A model generated the notes under the pieces. That model had not been told where the DNA came from. It ran no database searches and saw nothing but the letters and a program-made list of their open reading frames with translations. Of a DNA stretch of 64,000 bases, positions 55,584-63,881 are shown piece by piece. Position numbers and translations under genes: made by a program. This DNA comes from Paludibacteraceae bacterium (lineage in GTDB: Bacteria > Bacteroidota > Bacteroidia > Bacteroidales > Paludibacteraceae), in NCBI GenBank assembly GCA_017938155.1, contig JAGBCD010000038.1:61504-125503 (forward strand). Direction: 5' to 3'. Numbering within the stretch: position 1 is the stretch's first letter; each line of letters starts with the position of its first letter.

Positions 55584-56234
55584 TCAAATTATTTCTTTTC
55601 CCACTGCATTTTCTTTTTCAAATGGGAACAAACCAAACAATTCTGCATCAATACGATCTGTCACATAGCGAAAATCCTCAGGATTGTCACCGAACTTTAT
55701 CGTATCTCCATCTATAATCAACAATTTTCCTTTGTAATCCGCAATCCAACTTTCATACAAATCATTCAATCCCTGTAGATAATCTATACGCATTCCTGCT
55801 TCGTATGAACGTCCACGTTTTTGTATTTGAGCGACCAAGTTAGGAATTGTAGAGCGAATATAAATCATCAAGTCAGGCATCTTGACCAACGACATCATCA
55901 ACTCGAACAAGTCACAATAATTATCGAAATCTCTATCCGACATATATCCTTGTCGATGCAAGTTAGGAGCAAAGATACGTGCATCCTCGTATATCGTACG
56001 GTCTTGTATGATATATTCGTCTGATTGGGAAATATCCACAACATCCTTGAAACGTTTGTTCAAGAAATATATTTGAAGATTGAACGACCAACGAGCCATG
56101 TCTCCATAAAAGTCCTCCAAATAAGGATTAAAATCCACAGACTCAAAACGAGGAGTCCATCCATAATGTTTGGCTAACATATTGGTCAATGTCGTTTTGC
56201 CACAACCAATATTTCCTGCAATCGCGATATGCAT
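55584..56234 (-). CDS. Deoxynucleoside kinase, copy 1
   Basis: 216 residues of the dNK family (dGK/dAK/dCK-like). P-loop GNIGCGKTTLTNML, then PRFESVDFNPYLEDFYGDMA, the DRTIYEDARIFA motif (ERS/DRS), and IYIRSTIPNLVAQIQKRGRS with the LID Arg residues. It phosphorylates salvaged deoxynucleosides. A paralogue with the same order of motifs lies 57 nt upstream, so the pair arose by duplication; in other bacteria such pairs divide substrates (dG and dA). Confidence 0.93.
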   Translation of the reverse strand: MHIAIAGNIGCGKTTLTNMLAKHYGWTPRFESVDFNPYLEDFYGDMARWSFNLQIYFLNKRFKDVVDISQSDEYIIQDRTIYEDARIFAPNLHRQGYMSDRDFDNYCDLFELMMSLVKMPDLMIYIRSTIPNLVAQIQKRGRSYEAGMRIDYLQGLNDLYESWIADYKGKLLIIDGDTIKFGDNPEDFRYVTDRIDAELFGLFPFEKENAVGKEII

Positions 56235-56291
56235 ACTTACTTTATTTTTATATTCGTTTGTAACTAAAGAATTATTCGTTATCCATCAATC

Positions 56292-56909
56292 TCACGAAAA
56301 TAGTCCATACAATTGTGCATCTATTCGGTCGATTATTGAACGAAAATCTGCTGGACAATTCTCAAAATCTAACCCATCAGACTCTACCACTAACACTTTC
56401 CCTTCGTAATGATTGAAAATAAAATCTTCGTAACGTTCATTAAGGTCTTTCAAATAATCAATTTGCATACCTTTTTCATACTCACGTCCACGTTTCTGTA
56501 TCTGTGCTATCAAGGAAGGAACGGTTTTTCGCAAATAAATCATCAAATCTGGCAACTGCATCATACGTTTCATATGACCAAACAGTTCCATATAGTTTTC
56601 ATAATCACGCTCACTGAGATCCCCTCGTTTGTAGTTGTTCGTAACAAAGACATAAACTCCCTCAAATATACTGCGGTCTTGTACGATTGTGTTTTCCGAT
56701 TTGGTAATGGCTAACATATCCTTGAAACGCTCCTTCAAGAAATACGTTTCCAAGCTAAAAGACCAACGCTTGATATCGGAATAATAATCTTCCAAATAAG
56801 GATTGAAACCCACACTTTCGAAACGAGGTTCCCACCCATAATGTTTCGCCAGCATTTTAGTCAAAGTAGTTTTACCCGCACCAATATTTCCTGCAATTGC
56901 TATGTACAT
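56292..56909 (-). CDS. Deoxynucleoside kinase, copy 2
   Basis: 205 residues, paralogous to the downstream kinase: P-loop GNIGAGKTTLTKML, PRFESVGFNPYLEDYYSDIK, QDRSIFEGVYVF, IYLRKTVPSLIAQIQKRGRE. The substrate-site region differs (VGFNPY against VDFNPY and EGVYVFVTN against EDARIFAPN), which suggests different base preference. I use ATG 56909; the ORF's TTG at 56912 is one codon upstream. First gene of a four-gene unit with promoter at 56977-57008. Confidence 0.93.
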   Translation of the reverse strand: MYIAIAGNIGAGKTTLTKMLAKHYGWEPRFESVGFNPYLEDYYSDIKRWSFSLETYFLKERFKDMLAITKSENTIVQDRSIFEGVYVFVTNNYKRGDLSERDYENYMELFGHMKRMMQLPDLMIYLRKTVPSLIAQIQKRGREYEKGMQIDYLKDLNERYEDFIFNHYEGKVLVVESDGLDFENCPADFRSIIDRIDAQLYGLFS

Positions 56910-56976
56910 CAACCTAAAAAATGGGTTACAATATTTAATCCGAAAATTATCCTAAATTCTTATTCCTTTTGGTTTG

Positions 56977-57008
56977 CAAAGATAAGACAAAAAAATTAGA
57001 TATACAAA
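56977..57008 (-). promoter_or_regulatory. Promoter of the kinase-xerC-hpf unit
   Basis: Minus strand TTTG (plus 57005-57008), 20 nt, TATCTTTG (plus 56977-56984) then GC. About 68 nt upstream of the first kinase ATG. Confidence 0.75.
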
Positions 57009-57173
57009 TAAAAACCTTCAAAAAAATCCAACAATTTTAAGGGCGCAGCAATATTCACAATCTGACCACACAAAGGCAATCATTTTTTATTCTAAAAAGA
57101 ATAGGATAGGAAGCTTTAGCAAGGACATTGTAAGATACAATCATTACCCTTTAAGGGTACTCTCATGCAATCG

Positions 57174-57206
57174 TTGACCGTCGGTTGACCGTCGGCTGAC
57201 CGTCGG
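57174..57206. repeat. Tandem triplet of an 11-bp repeat (TTGACCGTCGG)
   Basis: TTGACCGTCGG at 57174-57184 and 57185-57195, CTGACCGTCGG at 57196-57206, in the gap between aroB and the kinase unit. The core TGACCGTCGG also ends the 11-bp array at 33169-33212. A short palindrome ACCCTTTAAGGGT lies just before. No gene seen in 57009-57293. Confidence 0.8.
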
Positions 57207-57293
57207 GAATGACTCGATAAACTCTCGGTAAATCCTTGAGATGCTTTTGGTATGTTCCCAAGAAGTATTTTTGTTTGAGAAAGTTGATTTGTT

Positions 57294-58340
57294 TTACAGC
57301 GAGAACAGATAATCCAGCGCTTCACGAATCATATTTTCTGGCACCACGCAATCAACCACAGGTTGACCAATTGCACGGAGCAATGTAAATGAGATGGTGT
57401 GACAAGAAACATTTTTCTTATCTTGCTTCATTAGTTTGATCAATTCGTCATAATCGGAGCAAGCGCATGAAGCATGTCCATAATGCGTCACCATAATATG
57501 ACTCAACTGCCGCAGCACTTCACGATCCAGTCCCATCATTGTAACACTGAGATAAGCAGCCGCAACCAAACCTTGCATTACCGCATATCCATGACGTAAC
57601 GACTGATGCGACATTGAATATTCCTCTATTGCATGTCCAATAGTATGTCCCAAATTGAGGCATTTGCGAATCCCTTTTTCGTTATGATCCATTGTCACTA
57701 CATTAGATTTGATTGCTGCGCAACGAGATATCAAATATTCAAGGAGTTGCTCATCATTCAAGCATTCAAGCGCCATCAATGAATCATTGAAATCTTGTTG
57801 GCTGGAAAGCAAACAGGTTTTGATTAGTTCAGCATAACCAGACAAAAACTCTTCCGCAGGCAAGGTGCGAAGTAAAGGTGGATAAATATATGTCTGTATT
57901 GGTTCAGCAAAGGTCCCCACACAGTTTTTTATGCCTCCATAATTGACCCCCGTCTTTCCCCCGATGGCAGCATCAACCATTCCCAACAATGTAGTCGGAA
58001 TGTGTACAAAATCTATTCCTCTTTTGTAAGTAGAAGCCGCAAAACCGCCCAAATCTGTTATCACGCCCCCACCTAAGCAAATTAGTAAAGCATGCCGCGT
58101 AGCCTGGTGTTGGAGCAAAAGATCCCAAGTGAGAGCAACTGTATCCAATACTTTGGACGACTCTGAATCATCAATGAGTAATACAGGATAGTTATCCAGA
58201 CATTTCAAGAGTGCACCCTCCTTCGTTATCAAGATGTTGTGTAGATGGGGAGCGGTCAAGACAAACACCTGATTATCCTCGTAGGTATGAAGTAGATGTT
58301 TAAGTGCTTCTAAATCCTTATTCAACTGAATGTATGCCAT
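57294..58340 (-). CDS. aroB: 3-dehydroquinate synthase
   Basis: 348 residues. Second step of the shikimate pathway, DAHP to 3-dehydroquinate. NAD-binding ICLGGGVITDLGGFAASTYK, metal/substrate site IPTTLLGMVDAAIGGKTGVN, AELIKTCLLS and LNLGHTIGHAIEEYS with the zinc His residues. Divergent from the thioredoxin gene; other aro genes are absent nearby. Confidence 0.96.
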   Translation of the reverse strand: MAYIQLNKDLEALKHLLHTYEDNQVFVLTAPHLHNILITKEGALLKCLDNYPVLLIDDSESSKVLDTVALTWDLLLQHQATRHALLICLGGGVITDLGGFAASTYKRGIDFVHIPTTLLGMVDAAIGGKTGVNYGGIKNCVGTFAEPIQTYIYPPLLRTLPAEEFLSGYAELIKTCLLSSQQDFNDSLMALECLNDEQLLEYLISRCAAIKSNVVTMDHNEKGIRKCLNLGHTIGHAIEEYSMSHQSLRHGYAVMQGLVAAAYLSVTMMGLDREVLRQLSHIMVTHYGHASCACSDYDELIKLMKQDKKNVSCHTISFTLLRAIGQPVVDCVVPENMIREALDYLFSL

Positions 58341-58355
58341 GATTTTTTCAAAATG

Positions 58356-58387
58356 TTTGCAAAGATACGTTTTTTTTCGTAACTTTG
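58356..58387 (+). promoter_or_regulatory. Promoter of the thioredoxin gene, overlapping aroB's promoter
   Basis: Plus: TTTG (58356-58359), 20 nt, TAACTTTG (58380-58387). The aroB -7 element, TATCTTTG on minus (58360-58367), lies within the same 32 bp. The two divergent promoters overlap, so polymerase binding at one may block the other. Confidence 0.7.
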
Positions 58388-58406
58388 TCGCCTAATTTGG
58401 AAAAAT

Positions 58407-58823
58407 ATGCGAAAAATTTTTGTTTTATTAATTTTGATATGTGCAACAGCGTTACCTATCGTTGCCGAAAATGTAGTATATCTAACCACTGAACAATTCA
58501 AAGAACGTGTGTTTGATTATACAAAAGAGAAAGAATGGAAATACAAAGGAGACAAACCTTGTGTTATAGATTTTTACACGACTTGGTGTGGCCCATGCAA
58601 GAGGTTGGCTCCAATCATGGAAGCATTGAGTCAAAAATATTGTGATAAAGTTATTTTTTACAAGGTTGACACAGAAAAGGAAAGAGAATTGGCTTATGTA
58701 TTTCAAATCAATAGTATTCCACAGGTTTTATACATTCCTGTAGAGGGGCAACCTCTTTTGCTCAAGGGACTTTACCCGCAAGAAAATATTGAAGAAATTA
58801 TTGACACACACCTATGCAAGTAG
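58407..58823 (+). CDS. Secreted thioredoxin-fold protein
   Basis: 138 residues: signal peptide 1-20 (MRKIFVLLILICATALPIVA), then a thioredoxin fold with the active site FYTTWCGPCKRLAPIMEAL and the cis-Pro region INSIPQVLYIP. It is exported and may reduce or isomerise disulfides in the periplasm. It overlaps the antiporter gene start by 10 nt. Confidence 0.92.
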   Translation: MRKIFVLLILICATALPIVAENVVYLTTEQFKERVFDYTKEKEWKYKGDKPCVIDFYTTWCGPCKRLAPIMEALSQKYCDKVIFYKVDTEKERELAYVFQINSIPQVLYIPVEGQPLLLKGLYPQENIEEIIDTHLCK

Positions 58824-60433
58824 AACTTATCCTTCTCGTTCTATCGCTCCTCTTTTTTGCGAGCATTTTTACAGACAAAATCGGATATAAATTCGGTGTA
58901 CCTGCCCTATTGCTCTTCTTGGCAGTGGGTATGTTGTTTGGTCCTGACGGTATCGGTCGCCTCATTAACGACGACGGAGTAGGCTATATGCTGAATGTGG
59001 GCTCTGCTCAAGCTATTGGCACAATCGCGCTGTGTATTATCCTTTTCTCGGGTGGTTTGGATACCAAACTTTCGGATATCCGCCCTGTGATGGTGCCTGG
59101 TCTAACTTTAGCGACTATCGGTGTGCTGATTACCATGCTCGTGACGGGTGTGATTACCTACTATGTTTTCGGTTGGCTACATTCAGTGGCAAGTGTGAGT
59201 ATTGCTGTAGCCATGCTAATGGCATCCACGATGTCATCCACGGATTCTGCTTCGGTATTCTCTATTCTTCGTACCAACAAAATAGGACTAAAGCACAACC
59301 TTCGTCCGTTGTTGGAGTTGGAGTCGGGGGCCAACGACCCAATGGCGTATGTGCTTACCACTACTATGATTGGTATTGTGACTGCAACCAGCCATCAAGT
59401 GACAGCCCTTTCTGTAATACAGGATATTGTTATTCAGCTGATTATGGGTGCTGTGCTTGGCTTTATTTTTGGTAAAGGTATTGTTAGTATCATGCGCAAG
59501 GCGGACCTTGGCAATGAGTCGCTGTATCCTCTTATGGTGCTTACGGCATGTATCTTCATCTTCAGTATCACCTATTTCCTAAAGGGTAATACGTATTTGG
59601 CAGTATATATCGGTGGTCTGGTGATTGGTAATAGCAAGTTCACTCGCAAGCGTCAAACGCGCAGCTTCTTCGATGGACTTACATGGCTCAGTCAGTTGGT
59701 TATTTTCCTTGTCTTGGGTTTGATGGTGCGTCCGCATGAGTTATTCCAATTAGAAGTCTTGCTGCCATGTTTGATTATCAGTATTGTGATGATATTTATC
59801 TCGCGCCCTATAGCGGTATTCCTTTGTATGTTGCCATTCAAGCAGTACAAGCATAACGACAAGATGCTGCTCAGTTGGGTGGGATTGAAGGGTGCTGTGC
59901 CTATCATTTTCGCCATCATGTGCGAGGCGAATAATGTGCCGCATGCAAATTTGATATTCAACATCGTCTTCCTTTGCACGATAGTTTCGCTCATTGCGCA
60001 GGGTACAACCTTGTCGATGGTGGCAAAGAAACTCAAACTCTCTACTCCACCTGTGGAACTGAAGAAACTCACCCACTTTGATATTGATTTGCCCGAAGAG
60101 GTAGAGTCTTCTGCCACCGAGATTGAGGTGAAAGAGGAAATGCTCGTGCATGGCAATATGCTCAAGAACCTCATTTTCCCAGATAAGACTTTGGTTATCA
60201 TGGTGCGCCGTGGCGAAGACTTCTTTGTACCAACGGGCAATTCCGAATTGGAAGTGGGCGACCAACTATTGGTTATCACCGACAACGATGCGATGCTCGC
60301 TGCTCAGTATCGCGAAGAAACGGATGAAGAGGAGAGCAAACATTGGGGCATGCAACTCATCAACAACACATGGGACTTCGCCAAACAAAAATGGCAGCAA
60401 CTCGTGGCTGGCAAAAAGAATATTCAACAATAA
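58814..60433 (+). CDS. CvrA/NhaP2-type K+(Na+)/H+ antiporter with TrkA-C domain
   Basis: 539 residues. About 13 membrane helices in the first 400 residues with CPA1 motifs: GPDGIGRLI, SGGLDTKLSDIRPV, and STDSASVFSILR plus LESGANDPMAYVLT carrying the ion-binding Asp residues. A cytosolic RCK_C/TrkA-C domain follows (about 425-505: EEMLVHGNMLKNLIFPDKTL, SELEVGDQLLVITDND). Exchanges K+ or Na+ for H+ in osmotic and pH control. GC content rises inside this gene relative to the upstream thioredoxin. Confidence 0.92.
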   Translation: MQVELILLVLSLLFFASIFTDKIGYKFGVPALLLFLAVGMLFGPDGIGRLINDDGVGYMLNVGSAQAIGTIALCIILFSGGLDTKLSDIRPVMVPGLTLATIGVLITMLVTGVITYYVFGWLHSVASVSIAVAMLMASTMSSTDSASVFSILRTNKIGLKHNLRPLLELESGANDPMAYVLTTTMIGIVTATSHQVTALSVIQDIVIQLIMGAVLGFIFGKGIVSIMRKADLGNESLYPLMVLTACIFIFSITYFLKGNTYLAVYIGGLVIGNSKFTRKRQTRSFFDGLTWLSQLVIFLVLGLMVRPHELFQLEVLLPCLIISIVMIFISRPIAVFLCMLPFKQYKHNDKMLLSWVGLKGAVPIIFAIMCEANNVPHANLIFNIVFLCTIVSLIAQGTTLSMVAKKLKLSTPPVELKKLTHFDIDLPEEVESSATEIEVKEEMLVHGNMLKNLIFPDKTLVIMVRRGEDFFVPTGNSELEVGDQLLVITDNDAMLAAQYREETDEEESKHWGMQLINNTWDFAKQKWQQLVAGKKNIQQ

Positions 60434-60436
60434 CAT

Positions 60437-61963
60437 ATGAAAAAAACAATCTTCCTTACTGGTGCTACAGGCACTATGGGCTACGCAGGAATGCAAGAGA
60501 TACTGCGCTATCCCGAAAACTATCACTTGCGTATATTGGCTCGTCCAAGTGCTAAAAACAAAGAACTGCTTGCGCCATTGATGGACAAAGTGGAAGTCAT
60601 CTGGGGCGATCTAACCAAATATGAAGATATCCTGCGTGGTGTAACGGGTAGCGATATTGTATTGCACGTGGGCGGGATGGTGTCGCCACAAGCAGACTAT
60701 CGTCCTAAAGCGACCCTGCGCACCAATATATCCGCAGCTACCTATATCCGCGATGCGGTGTTGGCGCAGCCCGAAGAAAAACAGCCCAAAGTGGTGTATA
60801 TCGGTAGTGTCGCTCAGATGGGTGACCGCCGTGAGCCATTGCATTGGGGACGTGCAGGCGACCCTATCTGCGTGTCGGCATACGACCACTACGGTCTGAC
60901 CAAAGCGCAGGCAGAGCGCATCATTACCAATTCGCCTATCAAACAATGGGTGGCACTCCGCCAGTCGGGTATCCTCTACCCTGCTATCTTGAAGAACTAC
61001 GACCCTATCATGTTCCACGTGCCTATTCGTGGCGTGTTGGAATGGGCGACAGTAGAAGACAGCGGACGACTATTGGAGCGCGTGTGTCGCGATGAAGTAC
61101 CAGAGGAGTTTTGGAAGAACTACTACAATATTGGTTCGGGTCAAGAGTACCGCATTAGCAACTATGAGTTTGAGTGCCTTTTGCTGGATGCTATTGGTTG
61201 CCCTCGCCCAGAGAAAATCTTTGAGGCGAAGTGGTTTACTACACGCAATTTCCATGGTATGTGGTATATTGACGGCGACCGCTTGGAGAACTACTTGCAC
61301 TTCCGCGCCAATGTGCCCGTGAAAGAGTATTTTAAGCAGATGGCTAAGGCAGATAGCGTGCCTTGGGGCATCAAGTTCGCCGCTAAGACCAAGATTGCCA
61401 AACTCTTCCCACGCTGCGTGAAACTCGCTATGTACGCCATGGCGATGTCCAAGGAGCATGGTACGCAATGGTGGATTAAGCACAACAAGACCCAACGCAT
61501 CAGTGCATATTATGGCACTTTGGAAGCATACAAAGCCATTCCAGACTGGAAACATACCGATGTGTCGCACAATAGCGAAGAGTATGTATTGCTTGACCAC
61601 GGCTACGATGAGCAAAAGCCCAAGGCATTGTTTACCATTGAGGATATGCAAAAAGCTGCTGCTTTCCGTGGTGGTAAATGCCTATCAACTAAGATGGTGC
61701 AAGGCGACTGGGACACTCCGCTGGAGTGGGAGTGCGCTGAAGGGCATAAGTTTACGGCTACGCCACGCTTGGTATTGCTGGGTGGTCACTGGTGTGAGGA
61801 GTGTATGCCTTACCCTTATGCAGGCGAGAAGAATGCTCGTCCTTGGCAATGGGATAGAGTGGCAAAGAAGAACCCATTCTTTGCACAACTATGGGCTCCG
61901 CTTCATGATGCCAACGAGGACAATGTCTATGGTCCTGAAGTGTTTGATGGCTGGGAGAACTAA
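60437..61963 (+). CDS. NAD-dependent epimerase/SDR protein with C-terminal zinc-ribbon-like domain
   Basis: 508 residues. An extended SDR: Rossmann TGATGTMGYAG (8-18), VLHVGGMVSPQ, active-site YDHYGLTKAQAE (YxxxK). The last 110 residues are unusual: GGKCLSTKM, WECAEGHKF and HWCEECMPY give a C - C..GH - CxxC pattern, as in small zinc-binding domains. I do not know this combination by name. It begins 3 nt after the antiporter stop. It is GC-rich for the window (line 60781-60840: 33 of 60 G/C). Function beyond a nucleotide-sugar or other small-molecule oxidoreductase cannot be stated. Confidence 0.82.
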   Translation: MKKTIFLTGATGTMGYAGMQEILRYPENYHLRILARPSAKNKELLAPLMDKVEVIWGDLTKYEDILRGVTGSDIVLHVGGMVSPQADYRPKATLRTNISAATYIRDAVLAQPEEKQPKVVYIGSVAQMGDRREPLHWGRAGDPICVSAYDHYGLTKAQAERIITNSPIKQWVALRQSGILYPAILKNYDPIMFHVPIRGVLEWATVEDSGRLLERVCRDEVPEEFWKNYYNIGSGQEYRISNYEFECLLLDAIGCPRPEKIFEAKWFTTRNFHGMWYIDGDRLENYLHFRANVPVKEYFKQMAKADSVPWGIKFAAKTKIAKLFPRCVKLAMYAMAMSKEHGTQWWIKHNKTQRISAYYGTLEAYKAIPDWKHTDVSHNSEEYVLLDHGYDEQKPKALFTIEDMQKAAAFRGGKCLSTKMVQGDWDTPLEWECAEGHKFTATPRLVLLGGHWCEECMPYPYAGEKNARPWQWDRVAKKNPFFAQLWAPLHDANEDNVYGPEVFDGWEN

Positions 61964-62017
61964 TCGCATGAGCGAATGCGAGATAAGAAGTAACTCTACT
62001 TATGAATTATTATATCA

Positions 62018-62049
62018 GCAGCTACCGATTGGGTAGCTGCTTGTTTTTT
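62018..62049 (+). terminator. Terminator of the antiporter-SDR unit
   Basis: GCAGCTACC (62018-62026) and GGTAGCTGC (62032-62040) form a perfect 9-bp stem with a 5-nt loop, followed by TTGTTTTTT. A smaller stem, TCGCAT...ATGCGA, lies upstream near 61964-61981. Confidence 0.88.
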
Positions 62050-62098
62050 GAAAGTTTTCGTGTGCCGAAGGTTGTGGTAATTTTCAATGACTTTCTAT

Positions 62099-63364
62099 TT
62101 AAATTAAGCCATGCTCATTGACCCAATCCATAAAAGGTATTACTTGAATAGTGAACCCTTTTTCTTTGATTATTTCTTTGTGCTGGTAGGATATAATTTG
62201 TAAAGTTTGGCATTTTAATTCGCCTGCCACCTCAATCAATGCATCTATTTCACGGCGACGAGTCTTCTCGGATGTCAAATCATAACAAACTTGTATCAGT
62301 TTTTCGACTTTTACGCCTTTGCGAGTAACAAAATCCACCTCTTTATCGTTGCGTGAACGATAGTAGAATAATGTTTTTTCGGTGTTGTATCCTTGTCGTA
62401 TCAACTCTATAAACACTTGATTTTCAAGTAGGCGTCCTAAGTTCTCACTGATATTAAAAGCCGTTGTACTCACAAAGCCATTGTCCACTACATACACCTT
62501 GCGAGCCGCTTTCTTCATGGCTTTGAGTTTGTTGTTAAAGCGTTGGAGATAGAAGAATAAGTATGGTTCGTGCAAATAATTCAAGAATTTTTGCGTGGTA
62601 GTTACACTCTTCAGTCCGAATTCTTTGGTTATGTCATTGGCAGTAATGAGGTTGCAGAAGTTTGCTAATAAGTATCCTGCCAAGTTGTATAACCCATCTG
62701 TATTGCGAATTTTGTGGCGTTTTGCCACATCTTTCAGCAGAATGGAATCGTATAATGTACTCAAATAGCTTTGCGCCAATTCGCGCGCCTTAACAATCTC
62801 TGGATAACCGCCCAAACGCAAATACTCATCCTGCAATGAAACGGCTTTTGCTTGCTTTTCTGTTGGGATATTAGTTGGGGTAATGTCATACCATTGTAGT
62901 GTTTCAGGTAAACTGAATGGGTACATGGCTATAGGAATATAACGGCCTGTGAGTACTGTCGCCATTTCTTGGCTGAGCATGTGTGCGTTGCTTCCTGTGA
63001 TGATTAGATTATATCCTCTTCTGTAGAGTGTTGTTACCCACAAGTCCCAATTTGGCAGGTTTTGCACCTCATCCAAGAGTAGATATTGAAAATCAGGATA
63101 TACATCACTTAGCGTTTGCATGGCAATATCCTCATTCCAATTAGTGAGCAGTTGGTTGTCATCAAAGTTCAAGTATGCAAAGTTGGTGTTTTTAAGTACC
63201 AACAAAGCGAAGACTGATTTTCCGACACGTCGTGGTCCTGTAATCAGTTTGATCATAGGGCTTTGTAATAGCATATCTACTGGATAGGTGGTTTGCCTAT
63301 CGATGTATGGCAAACTGAGTAGTCGATCACGCTCTTCTCGTTGGTGTAAGATGATATTTCTCAT
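62099..63364 (-). CDS. AAA_14/DUF4143 ATP-binding protein
   Basis: 421 residues. P-loop LITGPRRVGKSVFALLVL (about 39-56), Walker B YLLLDEVQNLPNW, sensor LIITGSNAHMLSQE, then the DUF4143 C-terminal region ending in a PD-(D/E)XK-like segment (FYYRSRNDKEVDFVTRKGVK). The family is abundant and variable in Bacteroidales and is often associated with horizontal transfer; its role is unknown. Placed between direct repeats. Confidence 0.88.
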   Translation of the reverse strand: MRNIILHQREERDRLLSLPYIDRQTTYPVDMLLQSPMIKLITGPRRVGKSVFALLVLKNTNFAYLNFDDNQLLTNWNEDIAMQTLSDVYPDFQYLLLDEVQNLPNWDLWVTTLYRRGYNLIITGSNAHMLSQEMATVLTGRYIPIAMYPFSLPETLQWYDITPTNIPTEKQAKAVSLQDEYLRLGGYPEIVKARELAQSYLSTLYDSILLKDVAKRHKIRNTDGLYNLAGYLLANFCNLITANDITKEFGLKSVTTTQKFLNYLHEPYLFFYLQRFNNKLKAMKKAARKVYVVDNGFVSTTAFNISENLGRLLENQVFIELIRQGYNTEKTLFYYRSRNDKEVDFVTRKGVKVEKLIQVCYDLTSEKTRRREIDALIEVAGELKCQTLQIISYQHKEIIKEKGFTIQVIPFMDWVNEHGLI

Positions 63365-63406
63365 AGCGATAATGATTTATTGGAGCTAATACGTTCAAAA
63401 TCGCAG

Positions 63407-63414
63407 CAAAGGTA
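63407..63414 (-). promoter_or_regulatory. -7 promoter element of the AAA/DUF4143 gene
   Basis: TACCTTTG on the minus strand (CAAAGGTA on plus), followed by GC; the ATG is 43 nt downstream. No clear TTTG partner at the usual distance. Confidence 0.55.
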
Positions 63415-63738
63415 GTGGTTTTATTCAACATATGCAATTGTAATGGATAAAAAAGTGGAATTTTATCCATTATACCGCAAGATAGTGTATAAAATCTTAC
63501 AGAAGCCTCTATATAATATAGTGTTGCCGTATCTTCGGCATTTTGGTGATTTTGTGCCCAAGATAGGTGATTTTTGAGAGTGAAATGGCATATACAACAC
63601 GTGGAAGCATCTGTATTACAAGAGTTTCCGCGTGAGTGTATTTTTTGAAAAAAGTTTTCGTGTGCCGAAGATTGTGCCGAAGATTAGTATGTATTATACA
63701 AGAGATTGTTAGTGCAGAAAGGAGTAAATAGGCACAAA

Positions 63739-63820
63739 TATAGGAAAAGCGTGTGGAAAATCAGTTTCTTTTATAGGAAAAGCGTGTAATTTTTGTAACC
63801 AAAATATAAGAAAAGCGTAT
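63739..63820. repeat. 16-bp motif repeated three times at 33-bp steps
   Basis: TATAGGAAAAGCGTGT at 63739-63754 and 63772-63787, TATAAGAAAAGCGTAT at 63805-63820. The step is exactly 33 bp, with two unrelated 17-bp spacers. It lies just upstream of the promoter for the gene at 63882, so it may be a regulator-binding array. The rest of the 63415-63738 gap holds GCCGAAG-rich short repeats and no gene I can support. Confidence 0.75.
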
Positions 63821-63827
63821 TTCTTTC

Positions 63828-63858
63828 TTGCGTATGTCAAATAAAAGTAGTACCTTTG
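63828..63858 (+). promoter_or_regulatory. Promoter of the terminal AAA gene
   Basis: TTG (63828-63830), 20 nt, TACCTTTG (63851-63858). It begins 8 bp after the third 16-bp repeat; the ATG is 23 nt downstream. Confidence 0.65.
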
Positions 63859-63881
63859 AAGCGTTTTTTAGAATAAAATAT

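Larger units (their letters stand above)
62051..63670. repeat. 20-bp direct repeats flanking the AAA/DUF4143 gene
   Basis: AAAGTTTTCGTGTGCCGAAG occurs at 62051-62070 and again at 63651-63670, exactly 1600 bp apart and in the same orientation, with similar flanks (TTTTTTG before, TTGTG after with one change). The repeats enclose the AAA/DUF4143 gene and its promoter. They may be ends of a transferred cassette, or recombination scars. Confidence 0.7.

Noticed and set aside
54674-55590. XerC-like gene as the island's integrase
   Set aside because: It is 35 kb from the island, lies in an operon with kinases and hpf, and resembles the housekeeping chromosome-dimer recombinase.
63739-63820. CRISPR array
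   Set aside because: The repeats are regular, but only three exist, they are 16 bp with 17-bp spacers, and no cas gene is nearby. A regulator-binding array fits better.
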